A stretch of DNA of 64,000 nt from DASZIT01 sp036268775 (GCA_036268775.1 DATATM010000035.1:18400-82399); one strand, 5' to 3'; counted from the first letter of the stretch, positions 40,488 to 50,546 are shown. Notes: a model not told the origin generated them from the sequence alone. Numbers and translations are program-made.

Positions 40488-42017
40488 ATGAAGAACAAGC
40501 GCGCCCTCTGGGCCAGTTTGATCAGTATCGTGCTGATCGCCGCGATCGCGCTGGGAGCCACCTTGGCGGCGGGGTGGTCGCCGAAGCTCGGGCTTGACCT
40601 CGAAGGCGGCCTGTCGGTCGTCTACAAGACCCACACCCCGGTGACCTCCGACCAGCTCAGCACGGTGGTGTCCATCCTCAACAGCCGGGTCGCCGCCGGC
40701 GGGACCAGTGGGGCGAGTGTCGGCAGCCAGGGGAAGAACGAGGTGGTGGTGTCGATCCCGGGTGAGAAGAACACCCAGAAGGTGCTGGCGACCCTGGGCA
40801 ACACCGCCCAGCTGTTCTTCCGACCGGCCCTCTGTTACGCCCCGCCCTACACCCCGGCGAAGGGCAGCACCCCACCGACCGGCCCGTTGCCGACCTGCGC
40901 GGCCGGCGCCCAACTGACCGCCACCAATCTGGCGGTGAAGCCCGACTCCAGCAATGTGAACGGCTACACCAGCAATGCCAACAGCATCCAGGCCGATCCC
41001 CAGTTCGCCGCCTATCCGTCCACCTCGGCCACCAGTGACGACAAGAACGCCACCGTGCTGCTGCCCGGCTCCTCCGCCTCGCAGGGCACCATCCGCTACG
41101 TGCTCGGGCCGGCCGCCCTCACCGGCACCGCGGTGCACTCGGCATCGGCCCAGCTGGTCAACAACCAGTGGGCGGTCAGCATCGTCCTCACCAGCGCGGG
41201 GAGTACCGCCTGGGACACCCTTTCCCAACAGCAGTTCCACGCCATCATCGGCATCGACCTCGACGGCCAGGTGATCTCCGCCCCCATCACCCAGCCCAGC
41301 CAGGCGTCGTTCACCTCCTTCAATGGGCAGGTGCAGATCTCCGGCAGCTTCACCCAGAGCCAGGCCCAGACCCTGGCCACCGAGTTGAACTTCGGGTCGC
41401 TCCCGGTGAAGCTCGACCGGATCAATGTCCAGACTGTGTCCCCGACCCTCGGGAAGGCGTCGTTGCAAGCCGGGCTGATCTCCGGTCTGGCCGGGCTGGG
41501 CCTGGTCATGCTCTACATGCTCTTGTACTACCGACTGCTGGGTGTGGTGGTGGTCTCCGGCCTGCTGGTGACCGCCGGTTTGCTGTGGGCCATCATCGCC
41601 TTCATGGGGGAGCAGTTGAGCACCACCATCGACCTGGCCGGCATCATCGGAGTGATCGTCTCCGTCGGTATCACCGTTGACTCCTACATCGTCTATTTCG
41701 AGCGATTAAAGGACGAGACCCGTTCAGGGAGAACCGTACGGACCAGCGTCGACAAGGGATTCAAGAGCGCGTTCCGTACCGTGCTGGCCGCCGACGCGGT
41801 GTCGTTGATGGGTGCGATCGTCCTCTACGAGGTCTCCATCGGGCAGGTACAGGGGTTCGCCCTCTTCCTCGGCATCTCGACCCTCCTGGACATCTTCGTG
41901 ACCTACTTCTTCACCAAGCCGTTCGTGATCCTGCTGGGTCGGAGCCGGGGGGTGGCTGAGTCCGGCCGGGTGGGCGTGGCCGCCGGTCTCGGGGTCCTGG
42001 CGGAGGACCGGATATGA
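40488..42017 (+). CDS. secD: Protein translocase subunit SecD
   Basis: SecD works with SecF, using the proton gradient to pull translocated chains out of SecYEG. The 509-residue protein has an N-terminal transmembrane helix, the GLDLEGGL motif near residue 30, a large extracytoplasmic P1 region containing a Pro/Ser/Asn-rich insertion (about 110-200), and five C-terminal helices with GLGLVMLYML and the conserved RLKDETRSG loop near residue 405. It follows yajC by six bases and overlaps secF (ATGA). Confidence 0.96.
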   Translation: MKNKRALWASLISIVLIAAIALGATLAAGWSPKLGLDLEGGLSVVYKTHTPVTSDQLSTVVSILNSRVAAGGTSGASVGSQGKNEVVVSIPGEKNTQKVLATLGNTAQLFFRPALCYAPPYTPAKGSTPPTGPLPTCAAGAQLTATNLAVKPDSSNVNGYTSNANSIQADPQFAAYPSTSATSDDKNATVLLPGSSASQGTIRYVLGPAALTGTAVHSASAQLVNNQWAVSIVLTSAGSTAWDTLSQQQFHAIIGIDLDGQVISAPITQPSQASFTSFNGQVQISGSFTQSQAQTLATELNFGSLPVKLDRINVQTVSPTLGKASLQAGLISGLAGLGLVMLYMLLYYRLLGVVVVSGLLVTAGLLWAIIAFMGEQLSTTIDLAGIIGVIVSVGITVDSYIVYFERLKDETRSGRTVRTSVDKGFKSAFRTVLAADAVSLMGAIVLYEVSIGQVQGFALFLGISTLLDIFVTYFFTKPFVILLGRSRGVAESGRVGVAAGLGVLAEDRI

Positions 42018-43525
42018 GCGCCCGCCGCCGGACTCGCGAAAACGGGACCGAGGCGACGGTGTCCGACGACACCGAGCTCGAGGACGGCGAAGGGATCGAG
42101 GATGTCGACGGGGATGAGGATGTCGACGGGGATGGGGTGAGCCCCGACGAGCTGGAGGCCGAATTCGACGAGGAGTTGGAGCACGCCGCCGAAAAGCGGT
42201 CCGACCCGAAGGGTCCCAACGCCTTCATGCGGCTCTATCGGGGCGGGACATCGTTCGACTTCATCGGCAACCGCAAGTGGTGGTTCGCCATCTCCGCCAT
42301 CGTCATCCTGGCCGGGTTGATCTCCCTCGGCACCCGGGGACTCAACGAGGGGATCGACTTCAAGGGCGGCAGCTCGTGGACGGTGGCATCGCCGTCGATG
42401 ACGGTGGCCCAGGCCACCACCATTGCCAAGGCGTCCGGCGTGGCCCAGCCGACGGTGGTGTCGTTGACCAATCAGGTCACCCACGTGAAGCAGATCCAGG
42501 TCCAGGCCGACCTGAATAACCTCTCAGGCACCAAGCACCAGGCCACCGTGTTCAACCTCCAGTCCGCGCTGGCCAAGGCGGCCCATGTGCCGGTCTCGAG
42601 TGTGTCGATCAACGATGTCGGGCCGACCTGGGGGGGTCAGGTTACCGACAAGGCCATCGAGGCCCTGATCATCTTCTTCATCGTGGTGGCCATCTACATC
42701 TCCATCCGCTTCGAGTTCAAGATGGCGGTGGCCGCCATCATCGCGGTGATCCATGACCTGGCCGTGACGGTCGGGGTCTATTCGCTCTTCGGGTTCCAGG
42801 TGACTCCGGACACGGTGATCGCCGTACTCACCGTCTTGGGGTATTCCCTCTACGACACGGTGGTGGTCTTCGACCGAATACGGGACAACGCCACCGGTCT
42901 CGGCGCGTCCGGCCGCATCTCCTATTCGGACATGGTCAACCTGTCGATGAACCAGACCCTGGCCCGGTCGATCAACACCTCGGCGGTGGCCATCGTCCCG
43001 GTGCTCTCGGTGCTGGTGGTCGGCTCCATCTTCTTGGGGGCCACCTCGCTGCAGGACTTCGGGCTGGCCCTGGTCATCGGGCTCACCAGTGGGGCCTACT
43101 CGTCGATTTTCATCGCCTCCCCGTTGTTGGCGCTGATGAAGGAGCGAGAGCCCCGCTACAAGACCATCCGCCAACGGCTGGAGACCCGGGGCGACCGGGT
43201 CGGCATCCTCACCCCGGCGGCCGCCGCCGCCATGGTCGGCGCCGCCGCCAACGCCGGCGGACGGGGAGCCAGTCGGAACCGGCCCCAGACCTCCGGGGTG
43301 ATCCGGCCCGGCGGGGGGGCCAAAGCCTCCCGGTCGACCGGGACTGCCGCCAGGTCGGCGGGCACCCCCAAAGCGGGGGGAGCCCGGGCCGGCAGCGGCC
43401 AGTCCGCCTCGTCGACCGGTGGGGCGCGCTCGGGTCCGGGGTCGTCCCGTCCAGGCGGCAATCGACCGCCACCCCGTCCCCGCAAGGGCAAGGGCAAAGG
43501 CGGCAGCAAGCGCAAACGGCGCTGA
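42014..43525 (+). CDS. secF: Protein translocase subunit SecF with extended charged termini
   Basis: Partner of SecD in post-translocation pulling. The 503-residue protein is well above the usual 300-400. The core, from about residue 75, has the first helix, the GIDFKGGSSW motif near residue 114, the VYISIRFEFK motif near residue 230, and FDRIRDN near residue 290. It is preceded by about 60 very acidic residues (15-62) and followed by a basic, low-complexity tail of about 110 residues rich in Gly, Ser, Arg, Pro and Lys, ending KRKRR. Both ends should be cytoplasmic. Confidence 0.95.
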   Translation: MSARRRTRENGTEATVSDDTELEDGEGIEDVDGDEDVDGDGVSPDELEAEFDEELEHAAEKRSDPKGPNAFMRLYRGGTSFDFIGNRKWWFAISAIVILAGLISLGTRGLNEGIDFKGGSSWTVASPSMTVAQATTIAKASGVAQPTVVSLTNQVTHVKQIQVQADLNNLSGTKHQATVFNLQSALAKAAHVPVSSVSINDVGPTWGGQVTDKAIEALIIFFIVVAIYISIRFEFKMAVAAIIAVIHDLAVTVGVYSLFGFQVTPDTVIAVLTVLGYSLYDTVVVFDRIRDNATGLGASGRISYSDMVNLSMNQTLARSINTSAVAIVPVLSVLVVGSIFLGATSLQDFGLALVIGLTSGAYSSIFIASPLLALMKEREPRYKTIRQRLETRGDRVGILTPAAAAAMVGAAANAGGRGASRNRPQTSGVIRPGGGAKASRSTGTAARSAGTPKAGGARAGSGQSASSTGGARSGPGSSRPGGNRPPPRPRKGKGKGGSKRKRR

Positions 43526-43553
43526 ATCGTCCTGATCCGCTGCCGGTGGCGGG

Positions 43554-43559
43554 TACCGT
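43554..43559 (+). promoter_or_regulatory. -10 box of relA, leaderless arrangement
   Basis: TACCGT is six bases before ATG 43566. The spacing supports this ATG over the adjacent GTG 43563 and implies a leaderless message. Confidence 0.5.
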
Positions 43560-43565
43560 GTAGTG

Positions 43566-46076
43566 ATGGCGTTGGCTTCACCAGTACCCCACGAGGGGAT
43601 CGATACCAAGGGAATCGACTTCCTGGTTGGATCGACGCTGCCCGAGGCCGAAGCCGTCCTGTTGGTCCCGGTGGTGGAGGCATTTCTCCGGCGCCACCCG
43701 GGGGCGGAGACCTCGATGATCGTGCGGGCGGCCGAGACCGCCACCGCCGCCCACGCCGGCCAGCTGCGGCGATCGGGTGAGGCCTACGTCACCCATCCCA
43801 TCGCCGTCGCCGGGATCGTCGCCGAGTTGGGCCTCGACGCCCAGACGGTGGCCGCCGCCCTCCTTCACGATGCGGTGGAGGACACCGGGGTCACCGCCGA
43901 GGTCATCGAACGCGACTTCGGGCCGGCAGTGGCCGGCATCGTCGACGGCGTCACCAAGCTCGACCGACTGCAGTTCGACTCCAAGGAGGCCCAACAGGCA
44001 GCCACCGTCCGCAAGATGTTGGTGGCCATGGCCAACGACTGGCGGGTGCTGATCATCAAGTTGGCCGACCGGCTCCACAACATGCGCACCTTGTCGGTGA
44101 TGCCGGAATGGAAGCAGCGTCGCACCGCGCAGGAGACGATGGACATCTACGCCCCGCTGGCCCATCGCCTCGGCATCCAGGAGATGAAGTGGCAGCTGGA
44201 GGACCTGGCTTTCGCCACCCTCCACCCCAAGCGGTTCGCGGAGATCGAGCAGATGGTGGCCAGCCGGGCCCCCCTGCGGAACGAGTACCTGGCCCGGGTG
44301 ATGGTGGCCGTCCGGGAGCGCATCGCCGCCTCCGGGGTGACCGCGGAGGTGACCGGGCGCCCGAAGCACCTGTGGAGCATCTACGAGAAGATGGTGGTGC
44401 GGGGCAAGGAGTTCGACGACCTCCTCGACCTGGTGGGCATCCGGGTGATCGTCGAGGCGGAGAAGGACTGCTGGGCGGCCCTCGGATCGATCCACGCCAT
44501 CTGGCCCCCGGTGCAGGGACGCTTCAAGGACTACATCAACTCGCCGAAGTTCAACCTCTACCAGTCGCTCCACACCACCGTGATCGGCCTGGACGGCCAG
44601 CCCATCGAGGTCCAGGTCCGCACCCACGAGATGCACCGCCGAGCCGAGTATGGCATCGCCGCCCACTGGGGCTACAAGGAGAACGCCACCCAGGGGGAGG
44701 GCGACCGCTCGACCGGGTCGAAGGCCAACAAGACGGTCAAGCCCAACAAGGTGGGCCGGGGGCGGGGGTCGAAATCGGACGGGGCGGAAGACGTCCGGCG
44801 GGTCCTCGGGTTCCGGACCCCGAAGGGGGGCAAGAGCCAGAGCGCCAAGTCGGGGCCGGGCATCACCGACGCCCAGCGGTCGGAGATCGCCGAGCGGGAC
44901 CGGCGGGCGGAGCGGGTGGCGCTGGCCAAGGAGACCTCGTCGACCACCTCGGAGATCGAGTGGATGCAGCGCATCGTCGACTTCCAGAACGAGACCACCG
45001 ACCCCATCGAGTTCCTGGAGGCGTTGAAGCTCGACCTCGAAGAGGACGAGGTCTACATCTTCACCCCCAAGGGCAAGGTCATCGCCCTCACTGCCAACGC
45101 CACCCCGGTCGACTTCGCCTACTCCATTCACACCGAGGTGGGGCACCGATGTATCGGCGCCAAGGTCAACGGGCGGTTGGTGCCGCTCGACACCAAGCTG
45201 TCCTCCGCCGACACCGTAGAGATCTTCACCTCCAAGGCGCCGACCGCCGGGCCGTCCCGCGACTGGTTGAACTTCGTGGCGTCGTCGAGGGCCCGTTCGA
45301 AGATCCGGCAGTGGTTCTCCCGGGAGCGGCGGGAAGACGCCAAGGAAGTCGGACGGGAAGAATTGATCAAGGAGTTGCGGCGGGACGGCCTGCCGGTCCA
45401 GAAGCTGGTCTCCGACAACGCCCTCTCCGACCTGGCCACCACCCTCAACTACGCCGACCTCGATGCGCTCCACGCCGCCATCGGCGACAACCGGGTGTCG
45501 GCCCGGGCAGTGGCCCAACGCCTGTTGCGGGACCTGCGGGGAGGGGTCTACGAGGAGCAGTTGCCGGTCACCGCCCGCCGCCAGCCGATGGCCCCCCGGC
45601 CCGGACGGGGATCGGCGGTCGGGGTCTACGTCGAGGGTCTCGACGACCTGATGGTCCGGCTGTCCCGGTGCTGCACGCCGGTCCCCGGCGACGAGATCAT
45701 CGGGTTCGTCACCCGGGGCCGCGGGGTGTCGGTCCACCGGGCCGACTGCGCCAACGCCGCCTCGCTGGCCTCCCGCTCCCGCGAGCGCCTCATCGAGGTG
45801 GAATGGGATCACCGGTCCTCGGGGGTGTTCGTCGCCACCATCGAAGTGGTGGCCATCGACCGCTCCAGCCTCCTCAGCGATGTGACCAGCGTGGTCTCCG
45901 AACATCACCTGAACATCGTGGGGGCCAACACCCAGACCGACTCCGATCGCATCAGCCGGATGCGGTTCGACGTGGAGCTCGGGGATCCGGCTCATCTGGA
46001 GTCGGTGCTCAACCTCATCCGCCACCTCGACGCCGTCTACGACGCCTACCGCATCCTCCCCGGAAAGAAGGACTGA
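43566..46076 (+). CDS. relA: Bifunctional (p)ppGpp synthetase/hydrolase, RelA/SpoT family
   Basis: The enzyme makes and degrades (p)ppGpp in the stringent response. The 836 residues include an HD hydrolase domain with LLHDAVEDTG near residue 98, the synthetase domain ending in EYGIAAHWGYKE near residue 360, a TGS domain with DEVYIFTPKG near residue 490 and HTEVGHRCIGAKVNGR, a zinc-finger/RIS region with RCCTPVPGDEIIG near residue 700, and a C-terminal ACT domain. The hydrolase HD residues are intact, so both activities are likely. The linker between synthetase and TGS has an extra basic low-complexity insertion of about 65 residues. Confidence 0.96.
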   Translation: MALASPVPHEGIDTKGIDFLVGSTLPEAEAVLLVPVVEAFLRRHPGAETSMIVRAAETATAAHAGQLRRSGEAYVTHPIAVAGIVAELGLDAQTVAAALLHDAVEDTGVTAEVIERDFGPAVAGIVDGVTKLDRLQFDSKEAQQAATVRKMLVAMANDWRVLIIKLADRLHNMRTLSVMPEWKQRRTAQETMDIYAPLAHRLGIQEMKWQLEDLAFATLHPKRFAEIEQMVASRAPLRNEYLARVMVAVRERIAASGVTAEVTGRPKHLWSIYEKMVVRGKEFDDLLDLVGIRVIVEAEKDCWAALGSIHAIWPPVQGRFKDYINSPKFNLYQSLHTTVIGLDGQPIEVQVRTHEMHRRAEYGIAAHWGYKENATQGEGDRSTGSKANKTVKPNKVGRGRGSKSDGAEDVRRVLGFRTPKGGKSQSAKSGPGITDAQRSEIAERDRRAERVALAKETSSTTSEIEWMQRIVDFQNETTDPIEFLEALKLDLEEDEVYIFTPKGKVIALTANATPVDFAYSIHTEVGHRCIGAKVNGRLVPLDTKLSSADTVEIFTSKAPTAGPSRDWLNFVASSRARSKIRQWFSRERREDAKEVGREELIKELRRDGLPVQKLVSDNALSDLATTLNYADLDALHAAIGDNRVSARAVAQRLLRDLRGGVYEEQLPVTARRQPMAPRPGRGSAVGVYVEGLDDLMVRLSRCCTPVPGDEIIGFVTRGRGVSVHRADCANAASLASRSRERLIEVEWDHRSSGVFVATIEVVAIDRSSLLSDVTSVVSEHHLNIVGANTQTDSDRISRMRFDVELGDPAHLESVLNLIRHLDAVYDAYRILPGKKD

Positions 46077-46083
46077 AGCCGCC

Positions 46084-47349
46084 ATGGCCGGCGATAGCAC
46101 CGCGGCGCGCGCCCCGAGTGGCACCCACGACGTGCTCTGGCCCGAGTCGACCCGGTGGGAGTCGTTGATCGCGGCGTTCGCCGGACAGGTGGAGCGGGCC
46201 GGCTACGGACTCGCCCACACCCCGATCTTCGAGGACGTCCGGGTGTTCCGCCGGGGCATCGGTGAGGGCAGCGACGTGGTCGGCAAGGAGATGTACGAGT
46301 TCGAGGACCGGGGCGGCCGCCACCTCGCCCTCCGTCCGGAGGGCACCGCCCCGATGGTGCGGGCCTTCGTCCAGCATCGTCCCCCCACCCCCTGGAAGGC
46401 CTGGTACGTCACCCCGGCGTTCCGGTACGAGCGGCCCCAGGCCGGTCGCTACCGCCAGCACCACCAGTTGGGGGTGGAGGCCATCGGCTCCAGCGACGCC
46501 GACCTGGATGTGGAGGTGGTGGCGCTGGCCGACGGGGTGTTCCGCTCGGTCGGCCTGTCCGACTTCACCCTCAAGCTCAACTCGATGGGCGACGCCGTCT
46601 GCCGGCCCGCCTACATCGCCGAGCTCCAGGCCTATCTGGCCGACCGGCGGGAGAAGCTCTGCCCCGAGCACCGCGACCGGCTCGATGCCAACCCCCTCCG
46701 GGTGCTCGACTGCAAGCGCCCCGAGTGCCAGGAGGCCCTCGCCGACGCCCCCCGCCTGGTCGACCACCTGTGCGACGACTGCGCCGCCCATTTCGCCCGG
46801 GTGCGGATCGGCCTCGAGGCGGTCGGGGTTCCCTACCAACTCGACCACCGGCTGGTCCGGGGGTTCGATTACTACACCCGCACCACCTTCGAGTTCGCCT
46901 CCGGCGCCCTGGAGTCGGCCCAGAACGGGATCGGTGGCGGCGGCCGCTACGACGGGCTGGTGGAGATGCTCGGCGGGCCCGACACCCCGGGGATCGGGTT
47001 CGGAATCGGCATCGAGCGCCTGCTGCTGGCCTGTGACGCCGAGGGGGTGTACCCGGTCGATCCCCCGGAGCTGGATGCCTTCGTGGTCGACCTGACCGGT
47101 GGGGACGTGGCCCGGGACGTCACCACCACCCTGCGGCGGGCCGGGCTGCGGGCGGACCGGGCCTTCGACGGCCGCTCGATGAAGTCGCAGCTGCGGTCGG
47201 CCGACCGGTCGGGGGCCCGGGTGGCGATCATCGTCGGCCCCGACGAGCTGGCCGCCGGTACAGTGTCGGTTCGGCCGCTTCGCACCCCCGGCGATCAACA
47301 GACGGTGCCGGTGGCCGACGTGGTGGCCGCGGTCCGCGCCACCCCGTGA
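46084..47349 (+). CDS. hisS: Histidyl-tRNA synthetase
   Basis: Charges tRNA-His. The 421-residue class II enzyme has motif 1 around the first 85 residues, motif 2 with FRYERPQAGRYRQHHQ near residue 117, the two His-specific blocks (LVRGFDYYTRTTFE near residue 257 and GGGGRYDGL near residue 285), and the C-terminal anticodon domain. The start lies eight bases after relA. The aspS gene follows, a common hisS-aspS pairing. Confidence 0.97.
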   Translation: MAGDSTAARAPSGTHDVLWPESTRWESLIAAFAGQVERAGYGLAHTPIFEDVRVFRRGIGEGSDVVGKEMYEFEDRGGRHLALRPEGTAPMVRAFVQHRPPTPWKAWYVTPAFRYERPQAGRYRQHHQLGVEAIGSSDADLDVEVVALADGVFRSVGLSDFTLKLNSMGDAVCRPAYIAELQAYLADRREKLCPEHRDRLDANPLRVLDCKRPECQEALADAPRLVDHLCDDCAAHFARVRIGLEAVGVPYQLDHRLVRGFDYYTRTTFEFASGALESAQNGIGGGGRYDGLVEMLGGPDTPGIGFGIGIERLLLACDAEGVYPVDPPELDAFVVDLTGGDVARDVTTTLRRAGLRADRAFDGRSMKSQLRSADRSGARVAIIVGPDELAAGTVSVRPLRTPGDQQTVPVADVVAAVRATP

Positions 47350-47395
47350 ACGGCACCCTCGGCCCGGAGCCGCCGGCCTCGAAAGGAACCCTCTG

Positions 47396-49165
47396 ATGAC
47401 CGCCAATTCCGGATCGCTCGACGCCACGTCGATGCGCACCCACCTGTGCGGTCGGGTCGGACCGGCCGACATCGGGAGCACGGTGCGGGTCTGCGGCTGG
47501 GTGGCCAAGCGGCGTGAGCACGGCGAGCACCTGGCTTTCATCGACGTCCGGGACCACACCGGCATCATCCAGTGCGTGATCCCCGGCACCGTCGACGTCC
47601 GCAGTGAGTACGTGGTGGCGGTGGAAGGTCGGGTCCGTCCCCGTCCGGACGGCACCGTCAACCCGGACATCCCGACCGGGGAGGTGGAGATCGGGGACTG
47701 TGTGGTCGAGGTGCTGGCCGTCGCCGAGCCCCCGCCGTTCGTGGTGGACGACCGGGTGGAGGTGGAGGAGACCACCCGGCTGAAGAACCGGTTCATCGAC
47801 CTGCGCCGCCCGAAGATGCAGGCCCACCTGCGCCTCCGGGCCCGGATCAACGCCGCCCTCCGATCGGCCATGGAGGACCAGGGGTTCGTGGAGGTGGAGA
47901 CCCCGCTGCTCTGGGCCCCCACCCCCGAGGGCGCCCGGGAGTTCGTGGTCCCGAGCCGGCTCCATCACGGTTCGTTCTACGTGCTGCCCCAGAGCCCCCA
48001 GCTGGCCAAGCAGTTGCTGATGGTGGCCGGGTTCGACCGGTACTTCCAGATCGCCCGGTGCATGCGGGACGAGGACCTCCGGGCCGACCGGCAGTTCGAG
48101 TTCTCCCAGCTCGACCTGGAGGCGTCGTTCGTCTCCCAGGACGATGTGATGGCGTTCGTGTCGGAAGCGGTGTTGCGGGCCGCCGAGGTGGCCACCGGCG
48201 AGCGGCCGGGCCCGGTCCCGCAGATGACCTGGGCGGAGGCCCTCGACCGCTACGGGACCGACAAGCCCGACCTCCGCTTCGGGATGGAGCTGATCGACCT
48301 GTCGACGGTGTTCGCCACCACCGAGGTGAAGGCGTTCGCCGCCCCCACCGTGAAGGCGCTGGTGGTCGAAGACGGAGCCGGGTTCGGACGCTCCCGGCTG
48401 GACAAGCTCACCGACCGGGCCAAGGGGTTGGGGGCCAAGGGGCTGGCCTGGTTCCGGGTGACCGACGGCGGAGAGGGGTCGTCCCTTGGCCTCGACTCAC
48501 CCCTCGACCGCTTCCTGTCCGACGAGGAGCGGTCAGGGTTGCTGTCCGCCACCGGTGCCGCGGTCGGCGACCTGGTCCTGGTGGTGGCCGATGAGTACCG
48601 GCTGGCTTGCTCGGTGTTGGGCCAACTCCGGATCGAGCTCGGTGGCCGCCCGGTCAGCGAAGGCCCCTTCCGTTACCTCTGGGTGGTCGACTTCCCGATG
48701 TTCGACGGCGTCGACGCCAATGGGAACCCGATCGCCGCCCACCATCCGTTCACCATGCCCCACCCCGAGGACCTCGACCGGCTCGACTCCGACCCGGCGT
48801 CGGTGCGCTCGCAGGCCTATGACCTGGTGCTGAACGGGTGGGAGCTCGGGTCCGGCAGTGTCCGTATCCACCGGGCCGACATCCAGAGCCGGGTGTTCGC
48901 CGCCCTCGGCATCAGCCCGGAGGAGGCGGAGGCCCGCTTCGGCTTCCTGCTTGGCGCCTTCCGCTACGGGGCGCCGCCCCATGCCGGCTTCGCGGTGGGC
49001 ATCGACCGGCTGGCCGCCATCTTCGCCGGCGAGGAGAGCATCCGCGAGGTGATCGCCTTCCCCAAGACCCAGTCGGGCTCCGACCCGATGACCGGGGCAC
49101 CGAAGCCGTTGGCGCCCGGACTGCTGGCCGACGTCGGGCTTCGGCCCGCCCCGGCCAAGGACTGA
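47396..49165 (+). CDS. aspS: Aspartyl-tRNA synthetase
   Basis: Charges tRNA-Asp. The 589 residues show the bacterial-type layout: N-terminal OB anticodon domain with VCGWVAKRREHG near residue 23, class II core with FIDLRRPKMQAHLR (motif 1 region) and RCMRDEDLRADRQ (motif 2) near residue 220, the bacterial GAD insertion (about 290-420), and motif 3 with GFAVGIDRLAAI near residue 530. Whether it also charges tRNA-Asn cannot be decided by eye. AAAGG ribosome-binding bases precede the ATG. Confidence 0.97.
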   Translation: MTANSGSLDATSMRTHLCGRVGPADIGSTVRVCGWVAKRREHGEHLAFIDVRDHTGIIQCVIPGTVDVRSEYVVAVEGRVRPRPDGTVNPDIPTGEVEIGDCVVEVLAVAEPPPFVVDDRVEVEETTRLKNRFIDLRRPKMQAHLRLRARINAALRSAMEDQGFVEVETPLLWAPTPEGAREFVVPSRLHHGSFYVLPQSPQLAKQLLMVAGFDRYFQIARCMRDEDLRADRQFEFSQLDLEASFVSQDDVMAFVSEAVLRAAEVATGERPGPVPQMTWAEALDRYGTDKPDLRFGMELIDLSTVFATTEVKAFAAPTVKALVVEDGAGFGRSRLDKLTDRAKGLGAKGLAWFRVTDGGEGSSLGLDSPLDRFLSDEERSGLLSATGAAVGDLVLVVADEYRLACSVLGQLRIELGGRPVSEGPFRYLWVVDFPMFDGVDANGNPIAAHHPFTMPHPEDLDRLDSDPASVRSQAYDLVLNGWELGSGSVRIHRADIQSRVFAALGISPEEAEARFGFLLGAFRYGAPPHAGFAVGIDRLAAIFAGEESIREVIAFPKTQSGSDPMTGAPKPLAPGLLADVGLRPAPAKD

Positions 49166-49175
49166 GCACCCGCCG

Positions 49176-50546
49176 GTGGCAGGCGACCTGTTCTCCGATG
49201 CCGCCGACCAGCGACTGGCCGCCCGGGCACCGTTGGCCGCCCGGTTGCGGCCCCGCACCCTCGACCAGATCATCGGCCAGCAGCACCTGATCGGCCCAGG
49301 GGCCCCGTTGCGGACCCTCATCGAGTCGGACCGGTTGACCTCGGCCATCCTCTGGGGCCCTCCCGGCACCGGCAAGACCACCCTCGCCTCGGTGGTGGCG
49401 GCAGTCACCGCCAAGCACTTCGTGCCCCTCTCGGCGGTGAGCGCCGGGGTGAAGGACGTGCGGGAGGTGGTCGACGGCGCCCGCCGGCTCCTCGGCGAGC
49501 AGGGCCGGGGCACCATCCTCTTCCTCGACGAGGTGCACCGGTTCAACCGCGCCCAGCAGGATGCCCTGCTGCCTTCGGTGGAAGAGGGCCTGCTGGTGCT
49601 GATCGGGGCCACCACCGAGAACCCGTTCTTCCAGGTCAACGCCCCACTGCTGTCCCGCTCCACCCTCTGGCGGCTGGAGCCGCTGTCCAACGAGGAACTG
49701 GCGATGGTGGTGGCCAGGGGGGCCGACGCCGAGGAAGGTTCGGTGGAGCCCGACGCGGTGGCCGCCCTGGTCGGTCTGGCCGACGGGGACGCCCGGGCCG
49801 TCCTCACCACCCTGGAGGTGGCCCTGGCGCTGGCCGGAACCCGTCCGGTCACCATCGAGGACGTCGAGCGGGCCCGGCACTCCCGCCTCCAGCACTATGG
49901 CGAGGACGCCCACTACGACCAGGTCAGCGCCCTCATCAAGTCGGTCCGGGGCTCGGATCCCGACGCCGGCCTCTACTGGCTGGCCCGGATGCTGGAGTCG
50001 GGGGAGGATGCCCGTTTCATCGCCCGCCGGCTGGTCATCCTGGCCAGTGAGGACATCGGCGAGGCCGACCCGCTGGCGCTGGTGGTGGCCGATGCCGCCG
50101 CCCGGGCGGTGGAGTTCGTGGGTCTCCCCGAAGCCCAGCTCAACCTGGCCCAGGCCGTCGTCCATTTGGCCACCGCTCCGAAGTCGAACCGGGTGACGGT
50201 CGCCCTCGGGCGGGCCCAACGCGACGTGCGGGAGGGCCCCCGGGGGGAGGTGCCCACCCATCTCCGCGACGCCCACTACCGGAGTGCGGCCGCCATCGGG
50301 CACGGGGAGGGGTACGTCTATCCCCACGATGAGCCGGGAGCCTGGACCGAGCAGCGGTACCTTCCCGACGAGCTGGGGGACGCGGTGTACTACGAGCCGA
50401 GCGACCGGGGCCACGAAGCGGTGGTGGCCGACCGCCTCCGCGGCTGGCGCCAATCCGGTTCCGAGACGGCACCGGAGGATCCTCCTGACGGGGACGGCGC
50501 CGGCTCCGGCGATGGTCCCGGCGCCGCGAAGGAGGAGCGGATTTAG
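49176..50546 (+). CDS. rarA: Replication-associated recombination protein RarA (MgsA family ATPase)
   Basis: An AAA+ ATPase of the clamp-loader clade that acts at stalled replication forks. The 456-residue protein has RPRTLDQIIGQQHL near residue 25, Walker A GPPGTGKTTL near residue 65, Walker B LFLDEVHRFN near residue 113, sensor 1 GATTENPFF, and the C-terminal tetramerisation part with SGEDARFIARRLVILASEDIG split over residues about 280-300. The start is GTG 49176, ten bases after aspS. The C-terminal 30 residues are acidic low complexity. Confidence 0.95.
   Translation: MAGDLFSDAADQRLAARAPLAARLRPRTLDQIIGQQHLIGPGAPLRTLIESDRLTSAILWGPPGTGKTTLASVVAAVTAKHFVPLSAVSAGVKDVREVVDGARRLLGEQGRGTILFLDEVHRFNRAQQDALLPSVEEGLLVLIGATTENPFFQVNAPLLSRSTLWRLEPLSNEELAMVVARGADAEEGSVEPDAVAALVGLADGDARAVLTTLEVALALAGTRPVTIEDVERARHSRLQHYGEDAHYDQVSALIKSVRGSDPDAGLYWLARMLESGEDARFIARRLVILASEDIGEADPLALVVADAAARAVEFVGLPEAQLNLAQAVVHLATAPKSNRVTVALGRAQRDVREGPRGEVPTHLRDAHYRSAAAIGHGEGYVYPHDEPGAWTEQRYLPDELGDAVYYEPSDRGHEAVVADRLRGWRQSGSETAPEDPPDGDGAGSGDGPGAAKEERI

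Noticed and set aside
43578..46124. Frame of about 850 codons on the - strand opposite relA
   Set aside because: Shadow of relA with no domain content.
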